33,878 nucleotides of DNA from positions 1-33,878 of the forward strand of contig CAZCAC010000092.1 of NCBI GenBank assembly GCA_964496575.1, in the 5' to 3' direction. Shown one piece after another: positions 22,871-31,813 of this stretch (position 1 is its first letter; each line of letters opens with the position of its first letter). Both the position numbers and the translations under genes were made by a program. The DNA is from CAZCAC01 sp964496575 (lineage in GTDB: Bacteria > Planctomycetota > UBA1135 > GCA-002686595). Below the pieces are notes generated by a model. That model saw only the letters and a program-made list of their open reading frames with translations. It was not told the DNA's origin and searched no databases.

Positions 22871-25597
22871 ATGACCTCCATCCCCCGCGCTCTCACCCCG
22901 ACGGAAGAGACCTACCTTCGCTTCCTGCTCGCGCGGAACGAGGACGTGCGCCCGAGCGTGGCGGAGCTCGTCGCGGCCCATCCGCAACGGGCCGATGAGC
23001 TGCTCGAGCTGCACGAACGGTGGCGGGAGACGCTCCACAGGGATCCGGTCTCCGATGGGACCGTCATCTCGGAGCTCTCCTCCTTCCACGGGGAGGGAGT
23101 AGATCCGCGGATCCGGCTGAGCGATTCCAGCGAGGGCGATGACGATCCGGGGGACGCCACCAGGGTGACCATCGGAGCCTGCGGATACGAGTATGTTCGC
23201 AAGCTCGCCGAAGGCCGCTTGGGCACCGTCTTGGCGGTTCGCGACCGGAACCTGGGCCGCTGCCTGGCGATGAAGGTGCACGGGACGAGTGCGTCGCTCG
23301 AAGAGTTCCTGCGCGAGGCCCGGATCATCGCCAGCCTCGTTCACCCCGGCGTGCTCCCGGTACACGAGCTGGGTGTGGACGCCGACGGTCGAGCCTTCTT
23401 CACCATGCGACGGCTTCGGGGGGTGAAGCTGGGGCGCGTTTGCGATCTGGCGCGATCCGGCGCCGAGGACTGGTCGCTAGCGCGAGCCCTGGGAATCCTG
23501 ATCCAGGTCTGCGACACCATCTCGGCGGCTCACGAGGCGGGCGTGGTGCACGGCGACCTGTGCCCGGACAACGTCCTGGTCGGGGAGTTCGGCGAAGTGG
23601 TGGTGACGGGGTGGGGGCGGGCCAGAACCTCGGAGGATCTCGATCTCGCAGAGCTCGATCTGGTCGTGCGCGGCGAGCTCTCGATCGCTTCGACCCTGGC
23701 CGCCGGCGGCGAGGAGCTCGTCGATCGCGGCGCGGATGACGGAGAGCCCGATCCCGGGCACTACTCTGCCCGGGAGCTCGCCGGCACCGAGGGTGCCGTA
23801 CTGCCGCGCGCGGACGTTCACTCCCTCGGCGCCTTGCTCTACCGGCTGCTCACCGGTCACTCGCCGAATCCGGCCGGCGAGCTGGCCTTCCCGAGGAGAA
23901 CCTCCCGCCGGTTGATCGCCATCTGCCGGCGGGCGATGCATCCCGATCCGGCCAAGCGCTACCCCGGCGCGCAAGCCATCGCGGACGAGCTGCGCGCCTT
24001 CCACGAGCATCGCGTGGTTCGCGCTCACCGAACCGGTGCCCTGGCCGAGCTGGAGCAGTGGGTCCGGCGCAACCGGAGCCTGGCGCTCAGTCTGGCGGCC
24101 ACGCTGGCGATCATCGTCGTCGGTATGGAGCAGTACATCTCGGTCGAGAAGGGGCGCAGCGAGGAGATCCTCCAGCTGACCGACGGGGGCGTGCTGAACG
24201 TGCTCGAGGACTCCTACGAGGGCCTGTGGCCCTTCCGCGGTGGCGAGGATGAACTCATCAAGCTCGGAGCGTGGAAGAGGGCCGCCGAGGGTTTGCAGGG
24301 ACGTCTGGATGACCATCGCGACAATCTGAAACGTCTGGACCAGCAGCTGAATGCCCGAAGGGATGAGTCGGGTGGGACGGACGGGGGGTCGGGGGCGAGT
24401 TTCCAGGGGGCAGCCAAGGCCCCCGCCGCCAGAGCCGTCGCCCAGTGTGTCGAGTCCCTGGCGTGGCTCGAGGGCCAGGAGCAGACCGAGGCTCTCGTCC
24501 GCGCTCGAACAGAGATCGAGCTCGCCCTGGAGGCATCGGGGAAGAACCTGCGTGCCACCGAGCTCGCCTGGGCGAAAGGCTACGGCCACCTGGCTCCGAC
24601 GACCGGGGAGCTCTGGCGAATCGGCGCGCTGAACCGGCTGATCGAGAGGGTGAGGGACCTCGAGGTGCCCGGGGCGGGGGGCTCACTCGGCCGCGATGCG
24701 CGCGGGGGGCTCCTCCGGGTGCGCGCCGCCCTGGAATTCGATCGGCAATGGCGCGAGAAGCTGGCGCCAGCCTGCCGCGAGCGCTGGCGCGAGGCGAGCC
24801 GCCAGATCGCGGGGAGTCCGCTCTACGGCGGACTGGAGCTCACCGAGCAGTACGGCCTCGTGCCTCTGGAGCCAGACGAGAAGAGCGGCCTCTGGGAGTT
24901 CTGGCACGCCCGAACCGGAGAGGAACCGAAGCGCGGAGGTGTCGATCGAGAGTGGGTCGTTGAGGAGGACACCGGCATGGTCTTCGTCCTGATGCCCGCG
25001 ACCGCGACGCTCGAGCCGTTCCTGATTTCCAAGTACGAGATGACCCAGGGGCAGTGGGCGCGATTCTGCAACGACAGGAGCTTCTACGCCGTGGGCACGG
25101 CGGAGGGCAACTCCTTCGGGATCCGGTGGAACCACCCTCAGGAGCAGATGAGATCCCGGGAGGCGCGGACCTGTCTGCGACATCTCGGTTTCACCCTTCC
25201 CACCGAACGGCAGTGGGTGCACGCGGCGCGTGGAGGGACCACGACCCGATTCTGGTTCGGCGATCGAGCCGAAGACGTCGCGGGGAAGGAGCGGATCAAG
25301 GCCGGAACCGTTGCCGGCGATCCCTGCCGTTCCTCGCGCGACAACGGAGACGGGGATCCCGGTGGCTACAGAGTCCATGCTCCAGTCGGTAGCTTCGAAC
25401 CGAATCCCTTTGGTATCTACGATGCCTGGGGGAACGTCGCCGAGTGGTGCCGGAGAGGCGACAGCCTGGTGGTCTGCGGCGGACACTTCGGCATGGGTAG
25501 TGAGAAGCTCGAGGACGCCGTCGCCGCTCGCGAGGTCGATCAGGAGTACGAGCGCGGCACCCTGGGTGTCCGTCCCGTGCTGGAGGTGACGCGGTGA
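22871..25597 (+). CDS. Membrane Ser/Thr pseudokinase with FGE-like ectodomain
   Basis: 908 aa. An N-terminal helical segment (1-75, LTPTEETYLRFLL) is followed by a kinase fold at about 105-377. Key residues are lost: glycine loop LAEGRLGTV, catalytic HRD replaced by HGD (227-229), DLKP by DLCP, and the metal-binding DFG by TGW (246-248). The ATP Lys (Lys135) and alpha-C Glu149 remain. This predicts a pseudokinase, possibly nucleotide-binding. A transmembrane helix at 402-418 leads to a charged, probably coiled region (420-690) and an FGE-sulfatase-like domain at about 703-905 (ISKYEMTQGQWARF, FTLPTERQWVHAAR). The ATG at 22871 precedes the family's N-terminal motif; the frame is open far upstream but that part is not protein-like. 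The stop overlaps the next gene. Confidence 0.85.
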   Translation: MTSIPRALTPTEETYLRFLLARNEDVRPSVAELVAAHPQRADELLELHERWRETLHRDPVSDGTVISELSSFHGEGVDPRIRLSDSSEGDDDPGDATRVTIGACGYEYVRKLAEGRLGTVLAVRDRNLGRCLAMKVHGTSASLEEFLREARIIASLVHPGVLPVHELGVDADGRAFFTMRRLRGVKLGRVCDLARSGAEDWSLARALGILIQVCDTISAAHEAGVVHGDLCPDNVLVGEFGEVVVTGWGRARTSEDLDLAELDLVVRGELSIASTLAAGGEELVDRGADDGEPDPGHYSARELAGTEGAVLPRADVHSLGALLYRLLTGHSPNPAGELAFPRRTSRRLIAICRRAMHPDPAKRYPGAQAIADELRAFHEHRVVRAHRTGALAELEQWVRRNRSLALSLAATLAIIVVGMEQYISVEKGRSEEILQLTDGGVLNVLEDSYEGLWPFRGGEDELIKLGAWKRAAEGLQGRLDDHRDNLKRLDQQLNARRDESGGTDGGSGASFQGAAKAPAARAVAQCVESLAWLEGQEQTEALVRARTEIELALEASGKNLRATELAWAKGYGHLAPTTGELWRIGALNRLIERVRDLEVPGAGGSLGRDARGGLLRVRAALEFDRQWREKLAPACRERWREASRQIAGSPLYGGLELTEQYGLVPLEPDEKSGLWEFWHARTGEEPKRGGVDREWVVEEDTGMVFVLMPATATLEPFLISKYEMTQGQWARFCNDRSFYAVGTAEGNSFGIRWNHPQEQMRSREARTCLRHLGFTLPTERQWVHAARGGTTTRFWFGDRAEDVAGKERIKAGTVAGDPCRSSRDNGDGDPGGYRVHAPVGSFEPNPFGIYDAWGNVAEWCRRGDSLVVCGGHFGMGSEKLEDAVAAREVDQEYERGTLGVRPVLEVTR

Positions 25598-28341
25598 AGC
25601 ACACGCACGAGGGTGAAGCCACCCTTCCGCCCCTGACCCCGGCTCAACGCGTGTACGGTGAGTACCTCCTGCAGGGGCCGGCGAGGCGAGAGACCCTCAA
25701 GGAGCTGTGCGCCCGCGAGCCCGAACTGGCCGTCGAGCTACGAGACGTCGCCGACGAGTGGGAGCGGCTCCTCGCTGATTCAACGGCCGAACCGGATTCC
25801 GCCGACTTCGCCCTCAAGCTGCTCGGCAAGTACGAGGACGTGTTGATCAGCGAGGAGGGCTCGACCGAGGAATCCTCCGCCCCCGCGCATCAGGTGCCTT
25901 TCATCCCCGAGCTTCCCCGCTACGAGCTTCACGGTGAGGTCGGCCGAGGTGGCATGGGAGTGGTGTACCGCGCCGTGGACCGCAACCTGGCCCGGCCCCT
26001 GGCGATGAAGGTCGTCCTGGGTACCTCCCGCTCGGGGTCGGCCGGGATTCCGCCGAGCGTCTCCCCAGCGCGCCTGCGCCGATTCCTCGCCGAGGCCCAG
26101 ATCACCGGCCAGCTCGACCACCCCGGCATAGTGCCGGTGCACGAGCTGGGTATCGATGCGGCGGATCGCGTCTATTTCACCATGCCCCTGGTTCGGGGCC
26201 GGGAGCTCGGTGAGATCTTCCGTCTCGCGCACCGACAGAAGGACGGCTGGAGCCTTACGAGCGTACTCGGCGTGCTGGTGAGGGTCGGCGAGACGGTCGC
26301 CTACGCCCACTCCCACGGAGTCGTGCACCGCGACCTCAAGCCCTCCAATGTCCTGGTGGGAGAACATGGCGAGGTCTACGTCATGGACTGGGGTTTGGCA
26401 CGGGCTACCGGGTGTGCAGAATCGCGGGATCTGCGGATCGCGATCAGTAGCGAAAGGGAGTCGGGGACCGACGGAGGTTCCCAGGGCAGCTCGCCCTTGC
26501 AGACGCGGGATGGAACCGTGCTGGGCACCCCAGCCTACATGTCGCCCGAGCAGGCCCTCGGCTTGTTGGAGGAGCTGGGTCCTCGCACGGACGTCTACGC
26601 ACTCGGCGCGCTGCTCTACACCGGACTCACCGGGCGGGCACCCCACGAAGCCCCGCGGAAGGATGCCTCGCCGCTCGATCTCCTCGAGAAGATCGCCGGT
26701 AGCGATCCAGTTCCCGTGGCCGAGCTGGAGCCGGAATCGCCTCCGGAGCTGATCGCGATTTGCGAGAAGGCGATGGCGCGCGATCCTGCGTTGCGCTATG
26801 CGGACCCACAGGAAATGGTGGAGGACCTCCGTGCCTTCCTCGCCGGGCGAGTCGTGCGAGCGCATGACTCCGGGGCCTGGACCCAGCTCGAGAAGTGGTT
26901 CTCGCGCAACCGCCTGTTTGCGGCGTCGATCTCGGTCGGGATCCTCTCCCTCGTCACCTTCTTCGTGGTGAGGTCCATCCTGACGACCATCCACGCGGCG
27001 ACCCTGCGCGAGCTGGGGGACAGCTACCTGCTGGAGCAGCTGGTCAACGAAGCTCGTAACCCACATGGCTGGGTTGTCCATCCGTCGCGAATCGAGAAGA
27101 TGAAGGCGTGGCGGGAGCAGGCGACCGGACTCGAGGAGCGGTTGCCGGATCACGAGAGACGCCTCGAGGAGCTCGAGCGGCAGTTGCCCGAGAACTGGAA
27201 TAGCCCCCACCAGCTCGAACACCTGGCCCGCGAGGAGATCGATCTCATCTGGGAGTACAAGACGCGCGAGAGCTATGTCGAACGCGCAACCGAGTTCACC
27301 GGGAACGGGGGCCTGCTGGAGGGGGTATGCCACGAGCTGGAATGGGCCGGCCGGGTGCGCGAAGAATCGATCCTCGACCACGCTGAACGGTGGCGAGAGG
27401 CGATCGAAGCCATCGCCGCCTCCGACCAGTACGGCGGCCTTCGCATCGGTCCGCAGCTCGGTCTGGTTCCGATCGGCTTCGACCCCGAATCGAAGCTGGC
27501 CGAGTTCGCTCACCTTCGCACCGCTCGCCGGGAGATCGGCTCCAACGGCGAGCCCGGTCTGCCGTTCCTCCCCCGAACCGACCCCAGTCAACCCCTTGAT
27601 CCCACCGAGGATCTGCCGCTGATCTTCGTTCTGATTCCCGGGAACACGGCTCGGATCGGAGCCGTGCCACCCGCACCCGACAACCCCGAGGGCCATCCGC
27701 ACGTCGATCGGTACGCTCTGAGCGGCGAGGCACCGATCCACGAGGTCGTTCTCAGACCTTTCTTCATCTCGAAGTACGAGATGACCCAGGGACAGTACGA
27801 GAGGCTCGCCTCACCGGTGATGGAAGGGGCACACGAGCCATCCGACTCCGCGCCCTTCGCTGTGGTGGATCTCAACTGGAGCGGGGCTCGGGACCTGCTG
27901 TGGCGGTGCTTCCTGACCTTGCCCTCGGAAGCACGGTGGGAATACTCGTGTCGCGCGGGAACGACCACGATCTGGCATACGGGTGACGATGAAGAGGAGC
28001 TGCGGACCCTCGCCAACCTCAAGGGCACGTACGAGGACGATCGCTTCGAGGCAGCCGCCCCGGTCGGCAGCTTCCCCCCCAACCGCTTCGGCTTACACGA
28101 CGTGCACGGAAACGTCGCCGAGCACTGCCTCGACGCGTACGGCACGTACTTCCTCGTTCCCGAACCGAGCACGGGGCGGCGCTTCCCGTGGACGGGAGAG
28201 GGTTGCGTGCGCGGAGGGAGCTACGACAGCAGACCCTGCCGGGCTCGCTCCGCTTGGCGCGGGGACCACGGCGCTAGCGGCTCCTGGGTCGGCCTGCGCC
28301 CCGCGCGCCCATTGTTCGATTCGGAATCCTCTTTCGAGTGA
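25594..28341 (+). CDS. Membrane Ser/Thr protein kinase with FGE-like ectodomain
   Basis: 915 aa, same architecture as the upstream pseudokinase. The kinase at about 110-415 is intact: GRGGMGVVY at 117-125, Lys139, HRDLKPSN at 245-252, VMDWGLA at 263-269 (DWG for DFG, usual in this group) and GTPAYMSPEQ at 311-320. A transmembrane helix lies at 442-465, then a charged helical linker, then an FGE-sulfatase-like domain at about 676-910 with FFISKYEMTQGQY, LPSEARWEYSCRAGTTT and GGSYDSRPCRARSAWR. The FGE catalytic cysteine pair is incomplete, suggesting a sensing or binding role rather than an enzyme. It starts at GTG overlapping the upstream stop (GTGA) behind GGAGGTGA. It probably phosphorylates the neighbouring sigma factor or pseudokinase (inference). 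Confidence 0.9.
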   Translation: MKHTHEGEATLPPLTPAQRVYGEYLLQGPARRETLKELCAREPELAVELRDVADEWERLLADSTAEPDSADFALKLLGKYEDVLISEEGSTEESSAPAHQVPFIPELPRYELHGEVGRGGMGVVYRAVDRNLARPLAMKVVLGTSRSGSAGIPPSVSPARLRRFLAEAQITGQLDHPGIVPVHELGIDAADRVYFTMPLVRGRELGEIFRLAHRQKDGWSLTSVLGVLVRVGETVAYAHSHGVVHRDLKPSNVLVGEHGEVYVMDWGLARATGCAESRDLRIAISSERESGTDGGSQGSSPLQTRDGTVLGTPAYMSPEQALGLLEELGPRTDVYALGALLYTGLTGRAPHEAPRKDASPLDLLEKIAGSDPVPVAELEPESPPELIAICEKAMARDPALRYADPQEMVEDLRAFLAGRVVRAHDSGAWTQLEKWFSRNRLFAASISVGILSLVTFFVVRSILTTIHAATLRELGDSYLLEQLVNEARNPHGWVVHPSRIEKMKAWREQATGLEERLPDHERRLEELERQLPENWNSPHQLEHLAREEIDLIWEYKTRESYVERATEFTGNGGLLEGVCHELEWAGRVREESILDHAERWREAIEAIAASDQYGGLRIGPQLGLVPIGFDPESKLAEFAHLRTARREIGSNGEPGLPFLPRTDPSQPLDPTEDLPLIFVLIPGNTARIGAVPPAPDNPEGHPHVDRYALSGEAPIHEVVLRPFFISKYEMTQGQYERLASPVMEGAHEPSDSAPFAVVDLNWSGARDLLWRCFLTLPSEARWEYSCRAGTTTIWHTGDDEEELRTLANLKGTYEDDRFEAAAPVGSFPPNRFGLHDVHGNVAEHCLDAYGTYFLVPEPSTGRRFPWTGEGCVRGGSYDSRPCRARSAWRGDHGASGSWVGLRPARPLFDSESSFE

Positions 28342-28474
28342 AGACCGAGTCGGCCTCGGGTCCGATCCGCGTGGGCATCGATGTAGGCCGGCGGGCTCGA
28401 CACGGCGCCCCGCCCCCGATCGCTCCTCTCGATCGCGAACCTCGCGGATGGCGACCGCCGACCGACCGACAGGT
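28342..28474. other. Convergent intergenic spacer
   Basis: 133 bp between the convergent kinase and AlgJ-like genes, with no gene seen. The second copy of the 24-nt near-repeat (28470-28493) begins at its right edge and overlaps the AlgJ-like stop codon. No clear terminator. Confidence 0.35.
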
Positions 28475-30376
28475 CTACCGCGGCGTGACCAGGCCACCGC
28501 CCGTGACCAGCGGCTTCCCCGCCGGGGGAGCAGGATCGGCGCGGAGCTCGACGCCGAGGAGCTCCCGGCCCGCGAGCTCCTGGAGGTCGAGGGCGATCGG
28601 TGCTCCGGGCAGCAGTCTCCGGAAGGTGCGGCTCCAGCTCACCTCGCCCGCGCCGGCGCTGCGCACGACGATCGTCACCTCGCCCCGCGGCGGCACTCCG
28701 GCGCCGGTACCGAGCAGGAGGGCGCTGCGCGAGGTGATCGGGAGAGGCGACGGCGGGACCAGCGCCCCCGTTCCGGCGACCGCGCTCGAGTCGAGCTCGA
28801 GGGCGACGAGCGCGTTCGGCGCAGCCTCGTGCACCGCGATCAGGCTCTCGATCACCACGGTGGCCCCCGTCCGCGAGCGGGCCGCGAGCCGCACCGGCGC
28901 GGAGGAGGTTCCCGGCGCGAGCAGTGGCAGCACGAGGTCGAACGCTCCGGTCGGGAGCTCGACGCGCAGCTTGTGCCTCTCGTGGACGACCTCGAGTACG
29001 GTGGCTCCGCCGAGAACCTCGCCGCGTACGCGCACGGACGCCACGCCCTCGCCGCTGTGCGCCAGCACTCGCGGGGGGATCGCGGCCACGGGCGCGGACC
29101 TCGATGCGGCGAGCTCGACGCGCAGCCCGCGGAACTGGTGCCAGGTGCTCTCGGGGCCGGAGAGCTCGATCACGCTCGTCGGCGGGTTCTCGGCGAAGAA
29201 CTCCGAGGTTCTCGGGCCGAAGGAGACCACCGCCCCCGCCGCGGAGCCCTGGTACAGCTGGTGCAGCGGAACCTCGATGAAGACGAGGGGCGGCAGCTCC
29301 TGTCCGCGATGAACGGCCAGCAGCACGCGGGCGGATCCGAGCAGCCCCAGGGCCGCGCGGGCGCCGTCCCACACCGGGGCGCCGACGTAGTGAGTGAGCA
29401 GCTGGGCCATCTTGTGCCAGCGGGAAAGACTCGTGCCGACGAGCGCGACCTTCCCCCGCGAATCGGGATCGGCGAACCAGGCTTCGGTCGCCTCGGGGAG
29501 CGTGACCACGACCTCGTCGACGGGCGCGAAGTCGAGCAGCCCTAGCTCCGCGACGTCCTTGCCGATGCCCAGGCTCGCCAGCAGGTCGTGGTTGTTGCGC
29601 GGGTTCCCGTCCTCGATCACCTCGAGCGTGCCGAGGCGCGGATCGCCGTCCTCACCGAATCCCGCTCGACGCGCCAGCAGGACCGCGCCGAGTTGCGCCG
29701 CCGCCGGGGTCCAGTGCGTATCGGTCTGGAGGTAGAGCTCGACCGGCTCGCGCTCGGCGAATGGTCCGCGCAAGTCGACGGTGTCGCAGCCCTTCGCGAT
29801 CATCCCGTCGATGATGAACGAGTCCAGCGGCGAGTTCCCGTCGACGCCGGGAGGGAGGAACTCCTCGGCGACCACCACCTTGCGCGGAATGGGCAGGAAG
29901 ATCGTCCGCTCCACCCCGAGCGCCCCCAGGCGGCGATCGACGGCCTTGAACAGCGAACCGGCGAGCCCGCCGAGCTGCTCTCCGTCGCGCGCGCCGGGAG
30001 TCGCGCGCTCGGCGGTGAAGAGCCAGCCGTCGCGCCCGACGACGACGTGCTCGTTCCCCTCCGACAGAAGCGCGTACAGGCCGAGCGAGTAGTAGGGCAG
30101 GATCTCCTGGCGCACGCGGGAGGTGAGCCGGCGCTCGCGCTCGACGAGGGCGGCCAGGGAGCCGTCGCGGAAGCGAGCGTTCCGGCGCCGGGTCTCCTCT
30201 TCGACCTTCTCCGCCCCGAGCAGCTGCGGCAGCGGGATCGGCGCGAGCGTGTCGATCACGGCGGTGGTGTAGATCGCCCCGAGGAAGACGCAGAGCGTCA
30301 GGATCGCCACGACCCGCCGTCCGGTCCCCCGGGGCAGTCGGTCCTGCTCGAACTGGTCCTCGCCTTGGCGCTTCAC
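28475..30376 (-). CDS. AlgJ/AlgX-like SGNH O-acetyltransferase partner
   Basis: 633 aa. One N-terminal membrane anchor at about 21-40, then an AlgJ/AlgX-like SGNH domain at roughly 95-340: VVGRDGWLF at 112-120, the Asp-His pair in LQTDTHWTP (Asp219, His221) and the catalytic-Ser segment ALVGTSLSRW (Ser316). Such proteins transfer or load acetyl groups on polysaccharides in the periplasm with an MBOAT partner, which is the next gene upstream. The last 290 residues (about 340-633) are an Ala/Val/Gly-rich, probably beta-rich extension not found in standard AlgJ (about 390 aa); it could bind polysaccharide. The start is GTG at 30376, 13 nt after the MBOAT stop, with GAGGG upstream. The acetylated polymer is unknown. 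Confidence 0.83.
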   Translation of the reverse strand: MKRQGEDQFEQDRLPRGTGRRVVAILTLCVFLGAIYTTAVIDTLAPIPLPQLLGAEKVEEETRRRNARFRDGSLAALVERERRLTSRVRQEILPYYSLGLYALLSEGNEHVVVGRDGWLFTAERATPGARDGEQLGGLAGSLFKAVDRRLGALGVERTIFLPIPRKVVVAEEFLPPGVDGNSPLDSFIIDGMIAKGCDTVDLRGPFAEREPVELYLQTDTHWTPAAAQLGAVLLARRAGFGEDGDPRLGTLEVIEDGNPRNNHDLLASLGIGKDVAELGLLDFAPVDEVVVTLPEATEAWFADPDSRGKVALVGTSLSRWHKMAQLLTHYVGAPVWDGARAALGLLGSARVLLAVHRGQELPPLVFIEVPLHQLYQGSAAGAVVSFGPRTSEFFAENPPTSVIELSGPESTWHQFRGLRVELAASRSAPVAAIPPRVLAHSGEGVASVRVRGEVLGGATVLEVVHERHKLRVELPTGAFDLVLPLLAPGTSSAPVRLAARSRTGATVVIESLIAVHEAAPNALVALELDSSAVAGTGALVPPSPLPITSRSALLLGTGAGVPPRGEVTIVVRSAGAGEVSWSRTFRRLLPGAPIALDLQELAGRELLGVELRADPAPPAGKPLVTGGGLVTPR

Positions 30377-30389
30377 CGTCGGCCCTCGG

Positions 30390-31784
30390 TCAGAACTGGA
30401 AGTAGAGGAAGGGGACGTGGCTGGCGTGGTGGAGCTGGGCCAGCGCGACGAGGAAGAGCGACTGGAGGATCAGCACCCACCAGCTCGGAGCGCGGCGCAG
30501 GAGCGCCTGCGTGGTCGGGAACGCGTAGACCACGACCACCGCTAGGACGCCGGCGACCCAGTGTATCGGCCGGACGTCGAGCCCGACCCCAGCCGCGGCG
30601 ACGTCGCCTCCTCCGAACAGCGCGGCGATGATCGAGAACGCGCCATCCAGCGTCTCCGCCCGGAACAGGGTCCAGCCGACCACCACCACGACCATCGTCA
30701 CCGGCAGAAGCATGAATCCCGGCAACCAGCCGAACAGCGACCGCTTCCCCGCCATGCGCTCCGCGATCAACCAGAAGCCCTGGTACGCGCCCCAGACGAC
30801 GAAGGTCCAGCCCGCGCCGTGCCAGATCCCCCCGAGCAGCATCACCAGGGCCAGGTTGACGTAGGTCCGGACGGGGCCCCGCCGATTCCCCCCCAGGGGC
30901 AGGTACAGGTAGTCGCGCAGGAAGCTGGAGAGGGAGACGTGCCAGCGCCTCCAGAACTCGGTGATGCTCTTCGACCGATACGGCTGGTCGAAGTTTATCG
31001 GCAGCCTGAACCCGATCATGAGCCCCAGCCCGATGGCCATGTCGGAGTAGCCGGAGAAGTCGAAGTAGATCTGGAAGTTGTAGGCAAGCACACCGATCCA
31101 CGCGTCCGCGGTCGAGAGCTCGGGACTGGCGAATGCCTCGTCGGCCAGCGAGCCCAGGACGTCGGCGATGAGCAGCTTCTTGACCAGCCCCGCCTGGAGG
31201 GAGAGCACGCCCCGGTAGAACTTGCCCGCCGTGTGGGTCCGCGAGTGCAACTGGTCGGCGATGGTGTTGTAGCGCACGATCGGACCGGCGACGAGCTGCG
31301 GGAACATGGCCACGTAGCACATGAAGTCCCGGAAGCTCCTCACCGGCGGCGCGACCCCCCGATAGACGTCGACCGTGTAGCTGATCGTCTGGAAGGTGTA
31401 GAAGGAGATCCCGACCGGCAGGACCACGCGGGTCCACTGCACCGCGTCGATCCCCGCCTGGGCCAGCAGCACGTTGAGGGTGTCGATCCCGAAGTTGGCG
31501 TACTTGAAGTAGCCGAGCAACCCCAGGTTGACCAGGAGCGAGAGGAGCACCCAGCGACGGGTCCCCTGTTCCCGCGCCCGGTCACGCTCGATGCGCCGGC
31601 CGCAGTAGAAGTCCACGACGGTCGAGATCCACATCAGGATCACGAAGTCGGGACGCCACCAGCCGTAGAAGACGTAGCTGCTGATCGCCACGACGAGGGT
31701 GCGCCCCCGTCGCGGGGTCAGGTAGTACAGCAGCAGGAAGAGGGGCAGGAATCCGTAGAGGAAGATCCCGCTCCCGAAGACCAT
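30390..31784 (-). CDS. MBOAT O-acyltransferase, AlgI-like
   Basis: 464-aa polytopic membrane protein with about eleven helices. MBOAT hallmarks are FYGWWRPDF near 39-47, LPVGISFYTFQTISYTVDVY at 122-141, FPQLVAGPIVRY at 161-172, FDFSGYSDMAIGLG at 241-254, FWRRWHVSLSSFLRDYLYLPLGG at 277-299 with His282, and the catalytic-type His322 in GGIWHGAGWTFVVWG. This is the AlgI branch, which moves acetyl groups from the cytoplasm across the inner membrane to a periplasmic partner for polysaccharide O-acetylation. It is followed 13 nt later by the AlgJ/AlgX-like gene. The start has no Shine-Dalgarno but has a weak -10 (TAACGA) 6 nt upstream; it could equally be cotranscribed with the HTH gene 29 nt upstream. 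Confidence 0.93.
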   Translation of the reverse strand: MVFGSGIFLYGFLPLFLLLYYLTPRRGRTLVVAISSYVFYGWWRPDFVILMWISTVVDFYCGRRIERDRAREQGTRRWVLLSLLVNLGLLGYFKYANFGIDTLNVLLAQAGIDAVQWTRVVLPVGISFYTFQTISYTVDVYRGVAPPVRSFRDFMCYVAMFPQLVAGPIVRYNTIADQLHSRTHTAGKFYRGVLSLQAGLVKKLLIADVLGSLADEAFASPELSTADAWIGVLAYNFQIYFDFSGYSDMAIGLGLMIGFRLPINFDQPYRSKSITEFWRRWHVSLSSFLRDYLYLPLGGNRRGPVRTYVNLALVMLLGGIWHGAGWTFVVWGAYQGFWLIAERMAGKRSLFGWLPGFMLLPVTMVVVVVGWTLFRAETLDGAFSIIAALFGGGDVAAAGVGLDVRPIHWVAGVLAVVVVYAFPTTQALLRRAPSWWVLILQSLFLVALAQLHHASHVPFLYFQF

Positions 31785-31813
31785 CGGCGTTCGTTACCGG
31801 ACTCCAGGCCCGG

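Noticed and set aside
24977..28341. Active formylglycine-generating enzymes
   Set aside because: The catalytic cysteine pair is incomplete in both domains and both are fused to kinase receptors.
24977..28341. Diversity-generating retroelement targets, because FGE-like folds are common variable proteins
   Set aside because: No reverse transcriptase, no template/variable repeat pair and no accessory gene in the window.
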